Positions 43,408-50,104 of a DNA stretch of 64,000 nt are shown here, piece by piece; within the stretch, counting starts at the first letter, position 1, and every line of letters starts with the position of its first letter. The DNA comes from Flavobacterium turcicum (GTDB taxonomy: Bacteria; Bacteroidota; Bacteroidia; Flavobacteriales; Flavobacteriaceae). Under the pieces are notes generated by a model, which worked only from the letters and a program-made list of their open reading frames with translations, was not told where the DNA came from and did not search any database. The stretch covers positions 65,735-129,734 of the forward strand of contig NZ_JAAOBY010000004.1 of NCBI RefSeq assembly GCF_011365745.1, read 5' to 3'. Both the position numbers and the translations under genes were made by a program.

Positions 43408-43434
43408 CAGCAAAAAGTAACTGATTTTACTATA

Positions 43435-43470
43435 AAAAATCCGCTTCAGGTCTAGACTTGAAGCGGTTTT
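43435..43470. terminator. Bidirectional terminator
   Basis: CCGCTTCA pairs with TGAAGCGG around GGTCTAGACT, flanked by A-run and T-run. It separates the convergent gene at 42631 and the M56 gene. Confidence 0.85.
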
Positions 43471-43478
43471 CTGTTCAA

Positions 43479-44942
43479 TTACGGTTTCGCTGATTGTATC
43501 GTTAGTGGTAAGCTGTACAGTACTCGCACGGCTTCGCCTTTTACCTTTCCAGGAGTCCATTTTGGGCAAATGTTCATTACTCGTATTGCCTCTTCACCAG
43601 TGCCGTAACCAATATCACGAACGCTTTTTACTTCGTTAACACTACCGTCTTTTTCAATAATGAAAGTGATGTAAACTCTTCCTTTTAAATTGGGTTGATC
43701 CGGAGTTTTGTAATTTTGACCTACAAATTTGTAAAATTCCATCATTCCACCAGGGAAATCTGGTTTTTCGCTTATTTCTGCGGTATTATAAATGTCGTTT
43801 TCTCCTTTTTTCACGATTTTTTTCTCGGCGCTAAACACATCTATTTCGATTGTCTCAGGAGCACCTTTGTTTATTTTAGCTAAAAGTTCCTCGTTGGTTG
43901 GGAGTTTTTCTTCTTTTGAAATTATCGAAGGGATCGCATTTTTTTCGGCAGGAGTTAAGTCATTGTACTTTTTTTCTGCGGCAATTTTTCCTTTTTCATC
44001 TTTTACCTTAAATGTCGTTTTATCGTAGTAGGTTTTAAACAAACCTTCTGATTTGTTAGTTTGCGCATTTTGTTTGGTAGCTGTTTGTTGCGCTACAACC
44101 TTAGTGCATAATGAAAATAGTAGCGCTGTTATCGCAGGCAAGAGCAAGGCTTGCTTGGTAATGGCTTTTCTTTTTGATGTGGTTTTAGTCATCATAAGTA
44201 ATCGTTTTTTAGTTATTAAATAGTTCAAATTACTGGCCAAGTAAAAAGTTGGGTTCGCGTTTGCTTTTGAGAGCAACAAAGATTGGTAAAACGGAACATT
44301 GTTATAAGAATGCACTACTTTCTCATCGGCGAAAAATTCGTGGTTGAGTTGTATGGCTTTTTTATAAAAAATGAAAATAGGGTTAAACCAAAAAATAGTT
44401 TTCAAAACTTCGATAAACAAAATATCCAAAGTGTGTTTTTGAGTCACATGCGTAAGCTCGTGTGTGTACAATTCGGCCTCAACTTCACGGTTGTTGTATT
44501 CTGTTTCGTTGATGAAAATGGTATTCAAGAACGTGTGCGGTAACGTTTTTTCGGGAACCAAAACCAATTGAGCATTCTGGTATACAATGGATTTAGTGGA
44601 CTTCATCTTTTTTGAAATCTGCACCACATTACGCAGAAATCGAAACCCCAAAACAAGAGTGACCAATCCATACAAACCCCAAAGCGCTATGGCAAAATAG
44701 TTTGTCTCTTCCACTACAACGGCAGTTGTTGGTAGGATTTGGATATTTCTAGGTGCAACCGTGGGTTGTGTAATTTCTTGAACAACCTCAATTGTTATAA
44801 ACGGAATCACCATTGAAAAAACCAAAGCAAACAACAAGTAAAACCTATTGAAATGGTGCATTTTTTCCTTTTCTAACAGCAAGTGATACACTCCTAAAAG
44901 CACCACGAGGCTGAGGGTCGATTTGATTAGAAAGTCGGTCAT
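43479..44942 (-). CDS. M56 (BlaR1-type) metallopeptidase with TonB C-terminal domain, duplicated copy
   Basis: 487 residues. Four membrane helices lie in the first 280 residues, and the zinc-protease motif HELTH sits in AELYTHELTHVTQKHTLD with the downstream LNHEFFADEKVV. A signal-like helix (ALLLPAITALLFSLCTKVVAQ) precedes a periplasmic tail ending in a TonB-C domain (GRVYITFIIEKDGSVNEVKSVRDIG). It is a near copy of the gene at 45091-46452 through residue about 260; the tails are unrelated. Its start still overlaps a stop codon, that of a blaI fragment. It probably senses an envelope signal and cleaves a BlaI repressor. Confidence 0.9.
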   Translation of the reverse strand: MTDFLIKSTLSLVVLLGVYHLLLEKEKMHHFNRFYLLFALVFSMVIPFITIEVVQEITQPTVAPRNIQILPTTAVVVEETNYFAIALWGLYGLVTLVLGFRFLRNVVQISKKMKSTKSIVYQNAQLVLVPEKTLPHTFLNTIFINETEYNNREVEAELYTHELTHVTQKHTLDILFIEVLKTIFWFNPIFIFYKKAIQLNHEFFADEKVVHSYNNVPFYQSLLLSKANANPTFYLASNLNYLITKKRLLMMTKTTSKRKAITKQALLLPAITALLFSLCTKVVAQQTATKQNAQTNKSEGLFKTYYDKTTFKVKDEKGKIAAEKKYNDLTPAEKNAIPSIISKEEKLPTNEELLAKINKGAPETIEIDVFSAEKKIVKKGENDIYNTAEISEKPDFPGGMMEFYKFVGQNYKTPDQPNLKGRVYITFIIEKDGSVNEVKSVRDIGYGTGEEAIRVMNICPKWTPGKVKGEAVRVLYSLPLTIQSAKP

Positions 44943-45033
44943 TTTTTCTTTTTTAGAATTTCACTGTCAATTATTTTCTTGAGTTCTTCCAGTTCCGTTT
45001 GCGACAAATTGGTTTCTTTGGTAAAGAAATAAG
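44939..45033 (-). pseudogene. Truncated 3' end of blaI (duplication scar)
   Basis: On the minus strand this encodes the last 28 residues of the BlaI protein (FTKETNLSQTELEELKK and onwards), almost identical to the end of the intact gene at 46449-46820. It includes the overlapping stop/start with the M56 gene. The homology stops abruptly near 45033, marking one edge of the tandem duplication. Confidence 0.85.
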
Positions 45034-45090
45034 TATAAAGGTTTATTCAGAAAGGAGATAGAAGTTTTTTTTAGTCTATGTTCTTGTCCA

Positions 45091-46452
45091 CTATTTTGTT
45101 CTAATAGGTCTCGTATTTTTATCTTTACAAATAGTTATTTCTAATTTTTCTCCATCGAATTTCTTGTGCGAGTTTTTTAAATTTTTATCGAAATAATTAT
45201 GTGTGTAAAAATTATATTGGTAAGGCTGTGGGTATTTCTTGCTTCTTGCATTTTTTGAAACACTACTACCTTGAAAAAAAGCAATTTCACTAGGTTTAAA
45301 ATTGTTTAGTGATTTATTGGATTGGTGAACCCCATCTATCCAAATGGCGTATTTTTTAGGATCTTTAAAGTTTTCTAATTCTTGAGTTGTTGGTGATTTT
45401 TTTTCAAAGGCAGTTGGCACATAGAATAAATCTTTTTTCTTGTACTCTTCACTTAGATCTTCATATTTGCTGTCAATTTTCTTGTTTTTTACAAGGTCGT
45501 GAATGACCACTCTTACTCCGGCAAAGTATTCATCTTTTCGGGAATCGTTGGTTGCTATAAGTTTAGTTTTGGTGGTAACTTGTGCATTATTTTTTACTTG
45601 AGCAATAGTTTTGAAACAAAACAGGAAAAATAGTCCAGATAGAACAGGTATCAAAATCATTTTCTTCGCAATTGATTTTGAGCTTGATGTGGTTTTAGTC
45701 ATCATAAGTAATCGTTTTTTAGTTATTAAATAGTTCAAATTACTGGCCAAGTAAAAAGTTGGGTTCGCGTTTGCCTTTGAAAGCAACAAAGATTGGTAAA
45801 ACGGAACATCGTTATAGGAATCCACTACTTTCTCATCGGCGAGAAATTCGTGGTTGAGTTGTATGGCTTTTTTATAAAAAATAAAAACGGGGTTGAACCA
45901 AAAAATAGTTTTCAATACTTCGATAAACAAAATGTCTAAAGTATGTTTTTGAGTCACATGCGTAAGCTCGTGCGTGTACAATTCGGCCTCAACTTGGCGG
46001 TTGTTGTATTCTGTTTCGTTGATGAAAATGGTATTCAAAAACGTATGCGGTAACGTTTTTTCGGGAACCAAAACCAATTGAGCATTTTGATATGCAATGG
46101 GAGTATTGGACTTCATTTTTTTTGAAATCTGCATCAAATTACACATGAATCGAAACCCCAAAACGAATGTAACTAGCCCATACAAACCCCAAAGCGCTAT
46201 TGGCACATAGTTCGTTTCTTCAACTACAACGGCAGTTACTGGTAGGATTTGGATATTTCCGGGTGTAACTGTGGGTTGCGTAATTTCCTGAACAACTTCA
46301 ATAGTTATAAACGGAATCACCATCGAAAAAACCAAAGCAAACAACAAGTAAAACCTATTGAAACGGTGCATTTTTTCCTTTTCTAACAGCAAGTGATACA
46401 CTCCTAAAAGCACAACAAGGCTGAGGGTTGATTTGATTAGAAAGTCGGTCAT
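45091..46452 (-). CDS. M56 (BlaR1-type) metallopeptidase with plug-like tail
   Basis: 453 residues. The N-terminal membrane half and zinc site (HELTHVTQKHTLD, LNHEFLADEKVVD) match the neighbouring copy at 43479. The periplasmic tail instead carries an IDGVHQSNKSLNNFKPSEIAFF segment, the TonB-plug-like form common in Bacteroidota M56 proteins. The start overlaps the blaI stop by four bases (ATGA), the normal blaI-blaR arrangement. It is presumably the ancestral partner of BlaI here. Confidence 0.9.
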   Translation of the reverse strand: MTDFLIKSTLSLVVLLGVYHLLLEKEKMHRFNRFYLLFALVFSMVIPFITIEVVQEITQPTVTPGNIQILPVTAVVVEETNYVPIALWGLYGLVTFVLGFRFMCNLMQISKKMKSNTPIAYQNAQLVLVPEKTLPHTFLNTIFINETEYNNRQVEAELYTHELTHVTQKHTLDILFIEVLKTIFWFNPVFIFYKKAIQLNHEFLADEKVVDSYNDVPFYQSLLLSKANANPTFYLASNLNYLITKKRLLMMTKTTSSSKSIAKKMILIPVLSGLFFLFCFKTIAQVKNNAQVTTKTKLIATNDSRKDEYFAGVRVVIHDLVKNKKIDSKYEDLSEEYKKKDLFYVPTAFEKKSPTTQELENFKDPKKYAIWIDGVHQSNKSLNNFKPSEIAFFQGSSVSKNARSKKYPQPYQYNFYTHNYFDKNLKNSHKKFDGEKLEITICKDKNTRPIRTK

Positions 46453-46820
46453 TTTTTCTTTTTTAGAATTTCACTGTCAATTATTTTCTTGAGTTCCTCG
46501 AGTTCCGTTTGCGACAAATTGGTTTCTTTGGTAAAGAAAGAAGCAAATTGTGATGCCGAATTGTTGAAAAAATTACTAATCAATCCGTTGACGTGTTTCG
46601 AGAAATAGTCGGTTTTTTTGACCAAAGGATAATATTCTCTTGAGTTTCCATATTCGCGATAGGCTACAAATTGCTTGTCGATCATGCGTTTGAGCAAAGT
46701 GGCAACTGTTGTGGTAGCGGGTTTTGGTTCTGGATAGGCTTCGAGTAAATCTTTCATGAAGGCTTTTTCAAGTTGCCAAAGGTGTTCCATGAGTTGTTCT
46801 TCTGAGTTTGTTAATTGCAT
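46449..46820 (-). CDS. BlaI/MecI/CopY-family transcriptional repressor
   Basis: 123 residues forming a winged helix (residues 1-75: LTNSEEQLMEHLWQLEKAFMKDLLEAYPEPKPATTTVATLLKRM) and a dimerisation helix. Family members bind TACAnnTGTA dyads and are cut by a partner M56 protease. The gene lies six bases after a YwqK-like lipoprotein gene, and the dyad at 47278-47287 upstream of that gene is a strong candidate operator, implying autoregulation. Confidence 0.95.
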   Translation of the reverse strand: MQLTNSEEQLMEHLWQLEKAFMKDLLEAYPEPKPATTTVATLLKRMIDKQFVAYREYGNSREYYPLVKKTDYFSKHVNGLISNFFNNSASQFASFFTKETNLSQTELEELKKIIDSEILKKKK

Positions 46821-46826
46821 CGTATA

Positions 46827-47240
46827 TTAATTTTGTGGTATGTCTGATAGTAATTCTCCCTTATCGTAAGTTCTAATGGTGGTTAATTTTCCATTTTCGT
46901 CATAATACAGCCATTTGCCGCTGTAGTACCAATGTGCATATTTTTCAGTTATATCAATTTTTGAAATTCCTTTTGATTGTATTTGACCGTTTTGATGATA
47001 GATAACGGTTTTGCAAATGGCTCCTTTGTATTTTTCACGTTTTATAATTTTACCGTCAAGGTAATAGCGCCATTTTTTTACCGGATCACCTTTGCGATAG
47101 GTACCAATTGATTTGTATTTGGCGCTGTCTTGCGTGTAATGCTCTATCCAACGACCTTCGCGCAACTTGTTCTTAGTTTGATTGGTTTTGCAACTTACAA
47201 CAGCAAGTACAACAACTAGTAAAATATAAATATGTCGCAT
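46827..47240 (-). CDS. YwqK/MORN-like lipoprotein, first gene of the blaI operon
   Basis: 137 residues with a lipoprotein signal (MRHIYILLVVVLAVVSCKTNQ, Cys17) and MORN-like repeats: GRWIEHYTQDSAKYKSIGTYRKGDPVKKWRYYLDGK, then YHQNGQIQSKG and WLYYDENGKLTTIRTYDKGEL. Such proteins are often labelled YwqK-family antitoxin, but no toxin gene is adjacent. As the leading gene behind the operator, it could be the envelope part of the signal sensed by the M56 protease; this is inference. Confidence 0.82.
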   Translation of the reverse strand: MRHIYILLVVVLAVVSCKTNQTKNKLREGRWIEHYTQDSAKYKSIGTYRKGDPVKKWRYYLDGKIIKREKYKGAICKTVIYHQNGQIQSKGISKIDITEKYAHWYYSGKWLYYDENGKLTTIRTYDKGELLSDIPQN

Positions 47241-47254
47241 GGCTTACGTTTTTG

Positions 47255-47289
47255 TTCTACAAATTAAAACATTGCTCTACAAATGTAGA
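47255..47289 (-). promoter_or_regulatory. BlaI/MecI-type operator pair overlapping a -7 box
   Basis: TCTACAAATGTAGA at 47276-47289 is a palindrome with core TACAAATGTA, the TACAnnTGTA form bound by BlaI/MecI/CopY repressors. On the minus strand the same bases contain TACATTTG, an exact -7 box. A second, imperfect half (TTCTACAAATTAA, 47255-47267) lies 20 bases away, two helical turns. The first gene of the operon starts at 47240. Confidence 0.7.
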
Positions 47290-47353
47290 ATAAAATTTTA
47301 AACAAACAAGTTTTTTGAGAAAAAATAATTATGGGTTAGTTGATTTTCCTACT

Positions 47354-47415
47354 GGCGCTCGTTTGCAACGAGTGCCTACATAGCTTCATAAAACAATTCG
47401 TAGCGTTTCTAACGT
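47354..47415. repeat. REP-like palindrome
   Basis: GGCGCTCGTT and AACGAGTGCC form a near-perfect 10-bp stem around TGC, followed by AATTCGTAGCG, which matches in reverse the GCTACGAATT motif at 17542-17551. This is part of a 430-base gene-free stretch upstream of the blaI operon; between 47416 and 47530 only simple intergenic filler is seen. Confidence 0.45.
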
Positions 47416-47530
47416 GCCGCACTAAAACAGGAGAGGTTTTTGGAATCGTGGTTGAAGTTGGCTTGACGCTATATAATTCACCGCAAATTCGCAGATTTTC
47501 TTGATTGGATGGGTTAGAAAATCACCGAGG

Positions 47531-47671
47531 GTTTGCGTTAAGGATGGAAGTGGAAATCCTTTTTAGGCGCCATTTTTCGGCGGCTAAAAAGATTGAGAAC
47601 GTACAGCCTGACCTTTTTGCTTGACTAATGGTGTTTTTCAAGAAGGATTTTGTGCAACAAGGGAACGCCCA
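47531..47671 (+). repeat. Structured intergenic repeat, copy 4
   Basis: GCGTTAAGGATGG, then GGAAATCC, a hairpin (TTTTTAG and CGCC arms pairing with GGCG and CTAAAAA, 47555-47594 with AATC/GATT at the base), then GATTGAGAACGTACAGCCTGACC, ending in GGGAACGCCC. It matches copy 3 in reverse orientation along its full length except for the hairpin arms. Confidence 0.75.
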
Positions 47672-47679
47672 AAAAAAAA

Positions 47680-47701
47680 TCCGCCCTGTGGAGAGCGGAT
47701 G
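47680..47701 (-). terminator. Terminator of the dipeptidase gene
   Basis: ATCCGC and GCGGAT form the stem; on the minus strand a run of T follows. It lies 20 bases past the dipeptidase stop codon. Confidence 0.75.
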
Positions 47702-47720
47702 ATGTGGGTTTTGACAGCAT

Positions 47721-49109
47721 TTATTTTGACAATTCTACAAAATACTTGTAAAACAACGGTATGGTTTCGATTCCTTTGAGGTAATTGAAGATCCCGAAGT
47801 GTTCGTTTGGCGAGTGAATGGCATCGCTGTCGAGACCAAATCCCATGAGGATGGTTTTTGATTTCAGTTCTTTTTCGAACAAAGCTACAATAGGGATGCT
47901 GCCTCCGGAACGCACGGGAATGGCTGGTACGCCAAAGGTTTCGGCATAGGCCATATTTGCGGCTTTGTAGCCAATGCTGTCTATTGGGGTTACGTAGCCT
48001 TGCCCGCCGTGATGTGGTTTTACCAAAACGGTTACACCTGCAGGGGCAATGCTGTTGAAATGTTTAGTGAATAATTCCGTGATTTCTTCCCAGTCTTGAT
48101 TAGGTACCAAACGCATAGAGATTTTAGCGAAAGCCTTGCTGGCAATTACTGTTTTGGCACCTTCGCCAGTGTAGCCGCCCCAAATTCCGTTTACGTCTAG
48201 CGTAGGTCGGATGGAGTTTCTTTCGTTGGTTACATAGCCTTTTTCGCCGTACACATCGTTGAGTTGCAAGGCGTTTTTGTATTTTTCTAAGCTGAAAGGC
48301 GCTTTGGCCATTTCGGCTCTTTCTTCAAGTGATAATTCCTCAACATTGTCATAAAAACCTGGAATGGTGATGTGGTTGTTCTCGTCGTGAAGCGAAGCAA
48401 TCATTTTAGCCAACACGTTGATTGGGTTTGCTACTGCACCACCGTACAATCCAGAATGCAAGTCGCGGTTAGGACCTGTAACTTCAACTTCTACATAACT
48501 CAAGCCTCGCAATCCTGTTGTGATAGACGGTTGCTGGTTAGAGATCATTCCTGTATCAGAAATTAAAATTACATCGTTTTTAAGTTTTTCTTGGTTGCGT
48601 TCTACAAACCAGCTCAAGCTTTTGGAACCAATTTCTTCTTCGCCTTCAATCATAAATTTGACGTTGCAAGGCAAAGTGTTTGATTGTACCATGTATTCCA
48701 GTGCTTTTACGTGCATGTACATTTGGCCTTTGTCATCACAGGCTCCACGCGCAAAAATGGCTCCTTCGGGATGGATATCTGTTTTTTTAATTACGGGTTC
48801 AAATGGAGGAGACGTCCACAACTCCATTGGGTCTGGTGGTTGCACATCATAGTGTCCGTATACTAAAACGGTGGGTAAATTAGGGTCGATGATTTTCTCG
48901 CCATACACGATTGGGTAGCCTGGTGTGTCGCAAATTTCGACAAAATCGCAGCCGGCTTTTTCTAAACTGGCTTTTACGGTATCGGCAGTTTCAAAAACAT
49001 CGTGCGAATAGGCAGTATCAGCACTTACGGACGGAATTTTTAATAATTCGATTAACTCATTGATAAAGCGTTCTTTGTGTTCTTGAACGTATGCTTTTAT
49101 GTTTTCCAT
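47721..49109 (-). CDS. M20-family dipeptidase
   Basis: 462 residues from MENIKAYVQEHKERFINELIELLKIPSVS, the standard family N-terminus; a start 20 codons upstream is rejected because it would extend across the TACTTTTG promoter box. The metal site is visible as VYGHYDVQPPDP (His, Asp), GACDDKGQMYMHVKALE (Asp), MIEGEEEIGS (Glu-Glu), and GFGLDSDAIHSPNEHFG. The enzyme should cleave dipeptides in the cytoplasm. It is transcribed away from the neighbouring tRNA-Leu. Confidence 0.95.
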   Translation of the reverse strand: MENIKAYVQEHKERFINELIELLKIPSVSADTAYSHDVFETADTVKASLEKAGCDFVEICDTPGYPIVYGEKIIDPNLPTVLVYGHYDVQPPDPMELWTSPPFEPVIKKTDIHPEGAIFARGACDDKGQMYMHVKALEYMVQSNTLPCNVKFMIEGEEEIGSKSLSWFVERNQEKLKNDVILISDTGMISNQQPSITTGLRGLSYVEVEVTGPNRDLHSGLYGGAVANPINVLAKMIASLHDENNHITIPGFYDNVEELSLEERAEMAKAPFSLEKYKNALQLNDVYGEKGYVTNERNSIRPTLDVNGIWGGYTGEGAKTVIASKAFAKISMRLVPNQDWEEITELFTKHFNSIAPAGVTVLVKPHHGGQGYVTPIDSIGYKAANMAYAETFGVPAIPVRSGGSIPIVALFEKELKSKTILMGFGLDSDAIHSPNEHFGIFNYLKGIETIPLFYKYFVELSK

Positions 49110-49132
49110 TAGTTGAATGTTGTTTATATTTT

Positions 49133-49140
49133 CAAAAGTA
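49133..49140 (-). promoter_or_regulatory. -7 promoter box of the dipeptidase gene
   Basis: The minus strand reads TACTTTTG, an exact consensus match, 23 bases before the ATG at 49109. Confidence 0.5.
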
Positions 49141-49175
49141 CAAAAAAGAGTATGAATATTTTTTGTCAAAATTGT

Positions 49176-49205
49176 TTTGAATATTCGAAGTTAAGTGTAT
49201 CTTTG
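49176..49205 (+). promoter_or_regulatory. Promoter of tRNA-Leu
   Basis: TTTG at 49176-49179, an 18-base spacer, then TATCTTTG at 49198-49205 followed by CACCCAC. The same -7 octamer precedes tRNA-Asp copy 1. Confidence 0.65.
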
Positions 49206-49220
49206 CACCCACAATTGCAC

Positions 49221-49302
49221 GCGGATATGGTGAAATTGGTAGACATGCCAGACTTAGGATCTGGTGCCGCAAGGCGTGTAGGTTCGAGTCCTATTATCCG
49301 CA
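49221..49302 (+). tRNA. tRNA-Leu (TAG)
   Basis: 82 nt, a class II tRNA with a long variable arm (TGCCGCAAGGCGT). The acceptor GCGGATA pairs with TATCCGC and the discriminator is A. The anticodon loop CTTAGGA between CCAGA and TCTGG gives anticodon TAG. The T-arm shows AGGTTCGAGTCCT. CCA is not encoded. Confidence 0.97.
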
Positions 49303-49304
49303 CG

Positions 49305-49335
49305 AAAAGCCCAAACGAAAGTTTGGGCTTTTTTT
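49305..49335 (+). terminator. Terminator of tRNA-Leu
   Basis: AAAAGCCCAAAC and GTTTGGGCTTTT pair perfectly around GAAA, followed by a T-run. Confidence 0.9.
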
Positions 49336-49365
49336 GTGTTTTGATTTTGCTTTATTCAAACCAAT

Positions 49366-49400
49366 AAAAAAAGCTTCTCACCACGAGAAGCTTTTTTTTT
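49366..49400. terminator. Bidirectional terminator
   Basis: AAGCTTCTC and GAGAAGCTT form a perfect stem around ACCAC, with an A-run before and a T-run after. It abuts the stop codon of the minus-strand gene at 49399. Confidence 0.85.
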
Positions 49401-50091
49401 AAGATCCAGCTAAAAAGCGAACCATGTTGAGTACGCTTGTTTCGTCTTTTATTGAGAAATCGTTTTTCTTAAGATAATTTGTAATCTCATCAGCTTTTTC
49501 TGGAAATAAAAGCAGCATTTCTTTTTTGTTTTTTGGCATCATGACAGCCGTTTCGTTTTTTAAACTCAAATAATACTCGTCACTTGCTTCAACATACCTT
49601 GCAGGTATAGCAACTGAATACGAACTACTAGCCTCTTTTTCCTTTTGAAAGATAACTCTATCTCTTCTATATAAGGAAAATTGGTTTTGATTATATAATT
49701 CTACTAAGTACCCATTTTCTACTCTTTCTTTAGTCTTGTACTTTAAAAGTTTGATTTTATTAGAAAAAGGAGCAATAGTTATGATATTGAAAGGGTCGTT
49801 TTTTGGTAGTGAGAAAAGTTCTTTTTTTTCATTTTGAACTTCTATCATATCAGTAAATGCATTGTAGCGTACCAAAAGTTTTTGACTAGTTCCTGAAATC
49901 TCAGCTAAATTAAATTCTTTGTTAATGTATTGAGAGCCTTCAATTATAGCTGAATCAGAATTGTTCAATAGTGGATTTCTAAACAACGCACCACTATTTG
50001 ATGGGTCAACTTTATCAATAATAAATTGCGAATAGCCGTTAAAGCTAATTATGATTAGTAATAGGAAGATGAAACTTGGATTTTTTTTCAT
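49399..50091 (-). CDS. Exported protein of unknown function
   Basis: 230 residues starting MKKNPSFIFLLLIIISFNGYSQ, a signal peptide with cleavage after SQ; a start ten codons upstream would add a charged extension. The mature part is a mixed alpha/beta sequence (LVRYNAFTDMIEVQNEKKELF, YYLSLKNETAVMMPKNKKEMLLLFP) without recognised motifs. It begins 13 bases after the stop of the DUF885 lipoprotein gene, so the two are probably co-transcribed envelope proteins. Confidence 0.75.
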   Translation of the reverse strand: MKKNPSFIFLLLIIISFNGYSQFIIDKVDPSNSGALFRNPLLNNSDSAIIEGSQYINKEFNLAEISGTSQKLLVRYNAFTDMIEVQNEKKELFSLPKNDPFNIITIAPFSNKIKLLKYKTKERVENGYLVELYNQNQFSLYRRDRVIFQKEKEASSSYSVAIPARYVEASDEYYLSLKNETAVMMPKNKKEMLLLFPEKADEITNYLKKNDFSIKDETSVLNMVRFLAGS

Positions 50092-50104
50092 GATTTGTCG
50101 ATGT

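Noticed and set aside
46827..47240. YwqK-like protein as the antitoxin of a toxin-antitoxin pair
   Set aside because: It has a lipoprotein signal and no adjacent toxin; the neighbours are a BlaI/M56 system, so the family label antitoxin is probably misleading.
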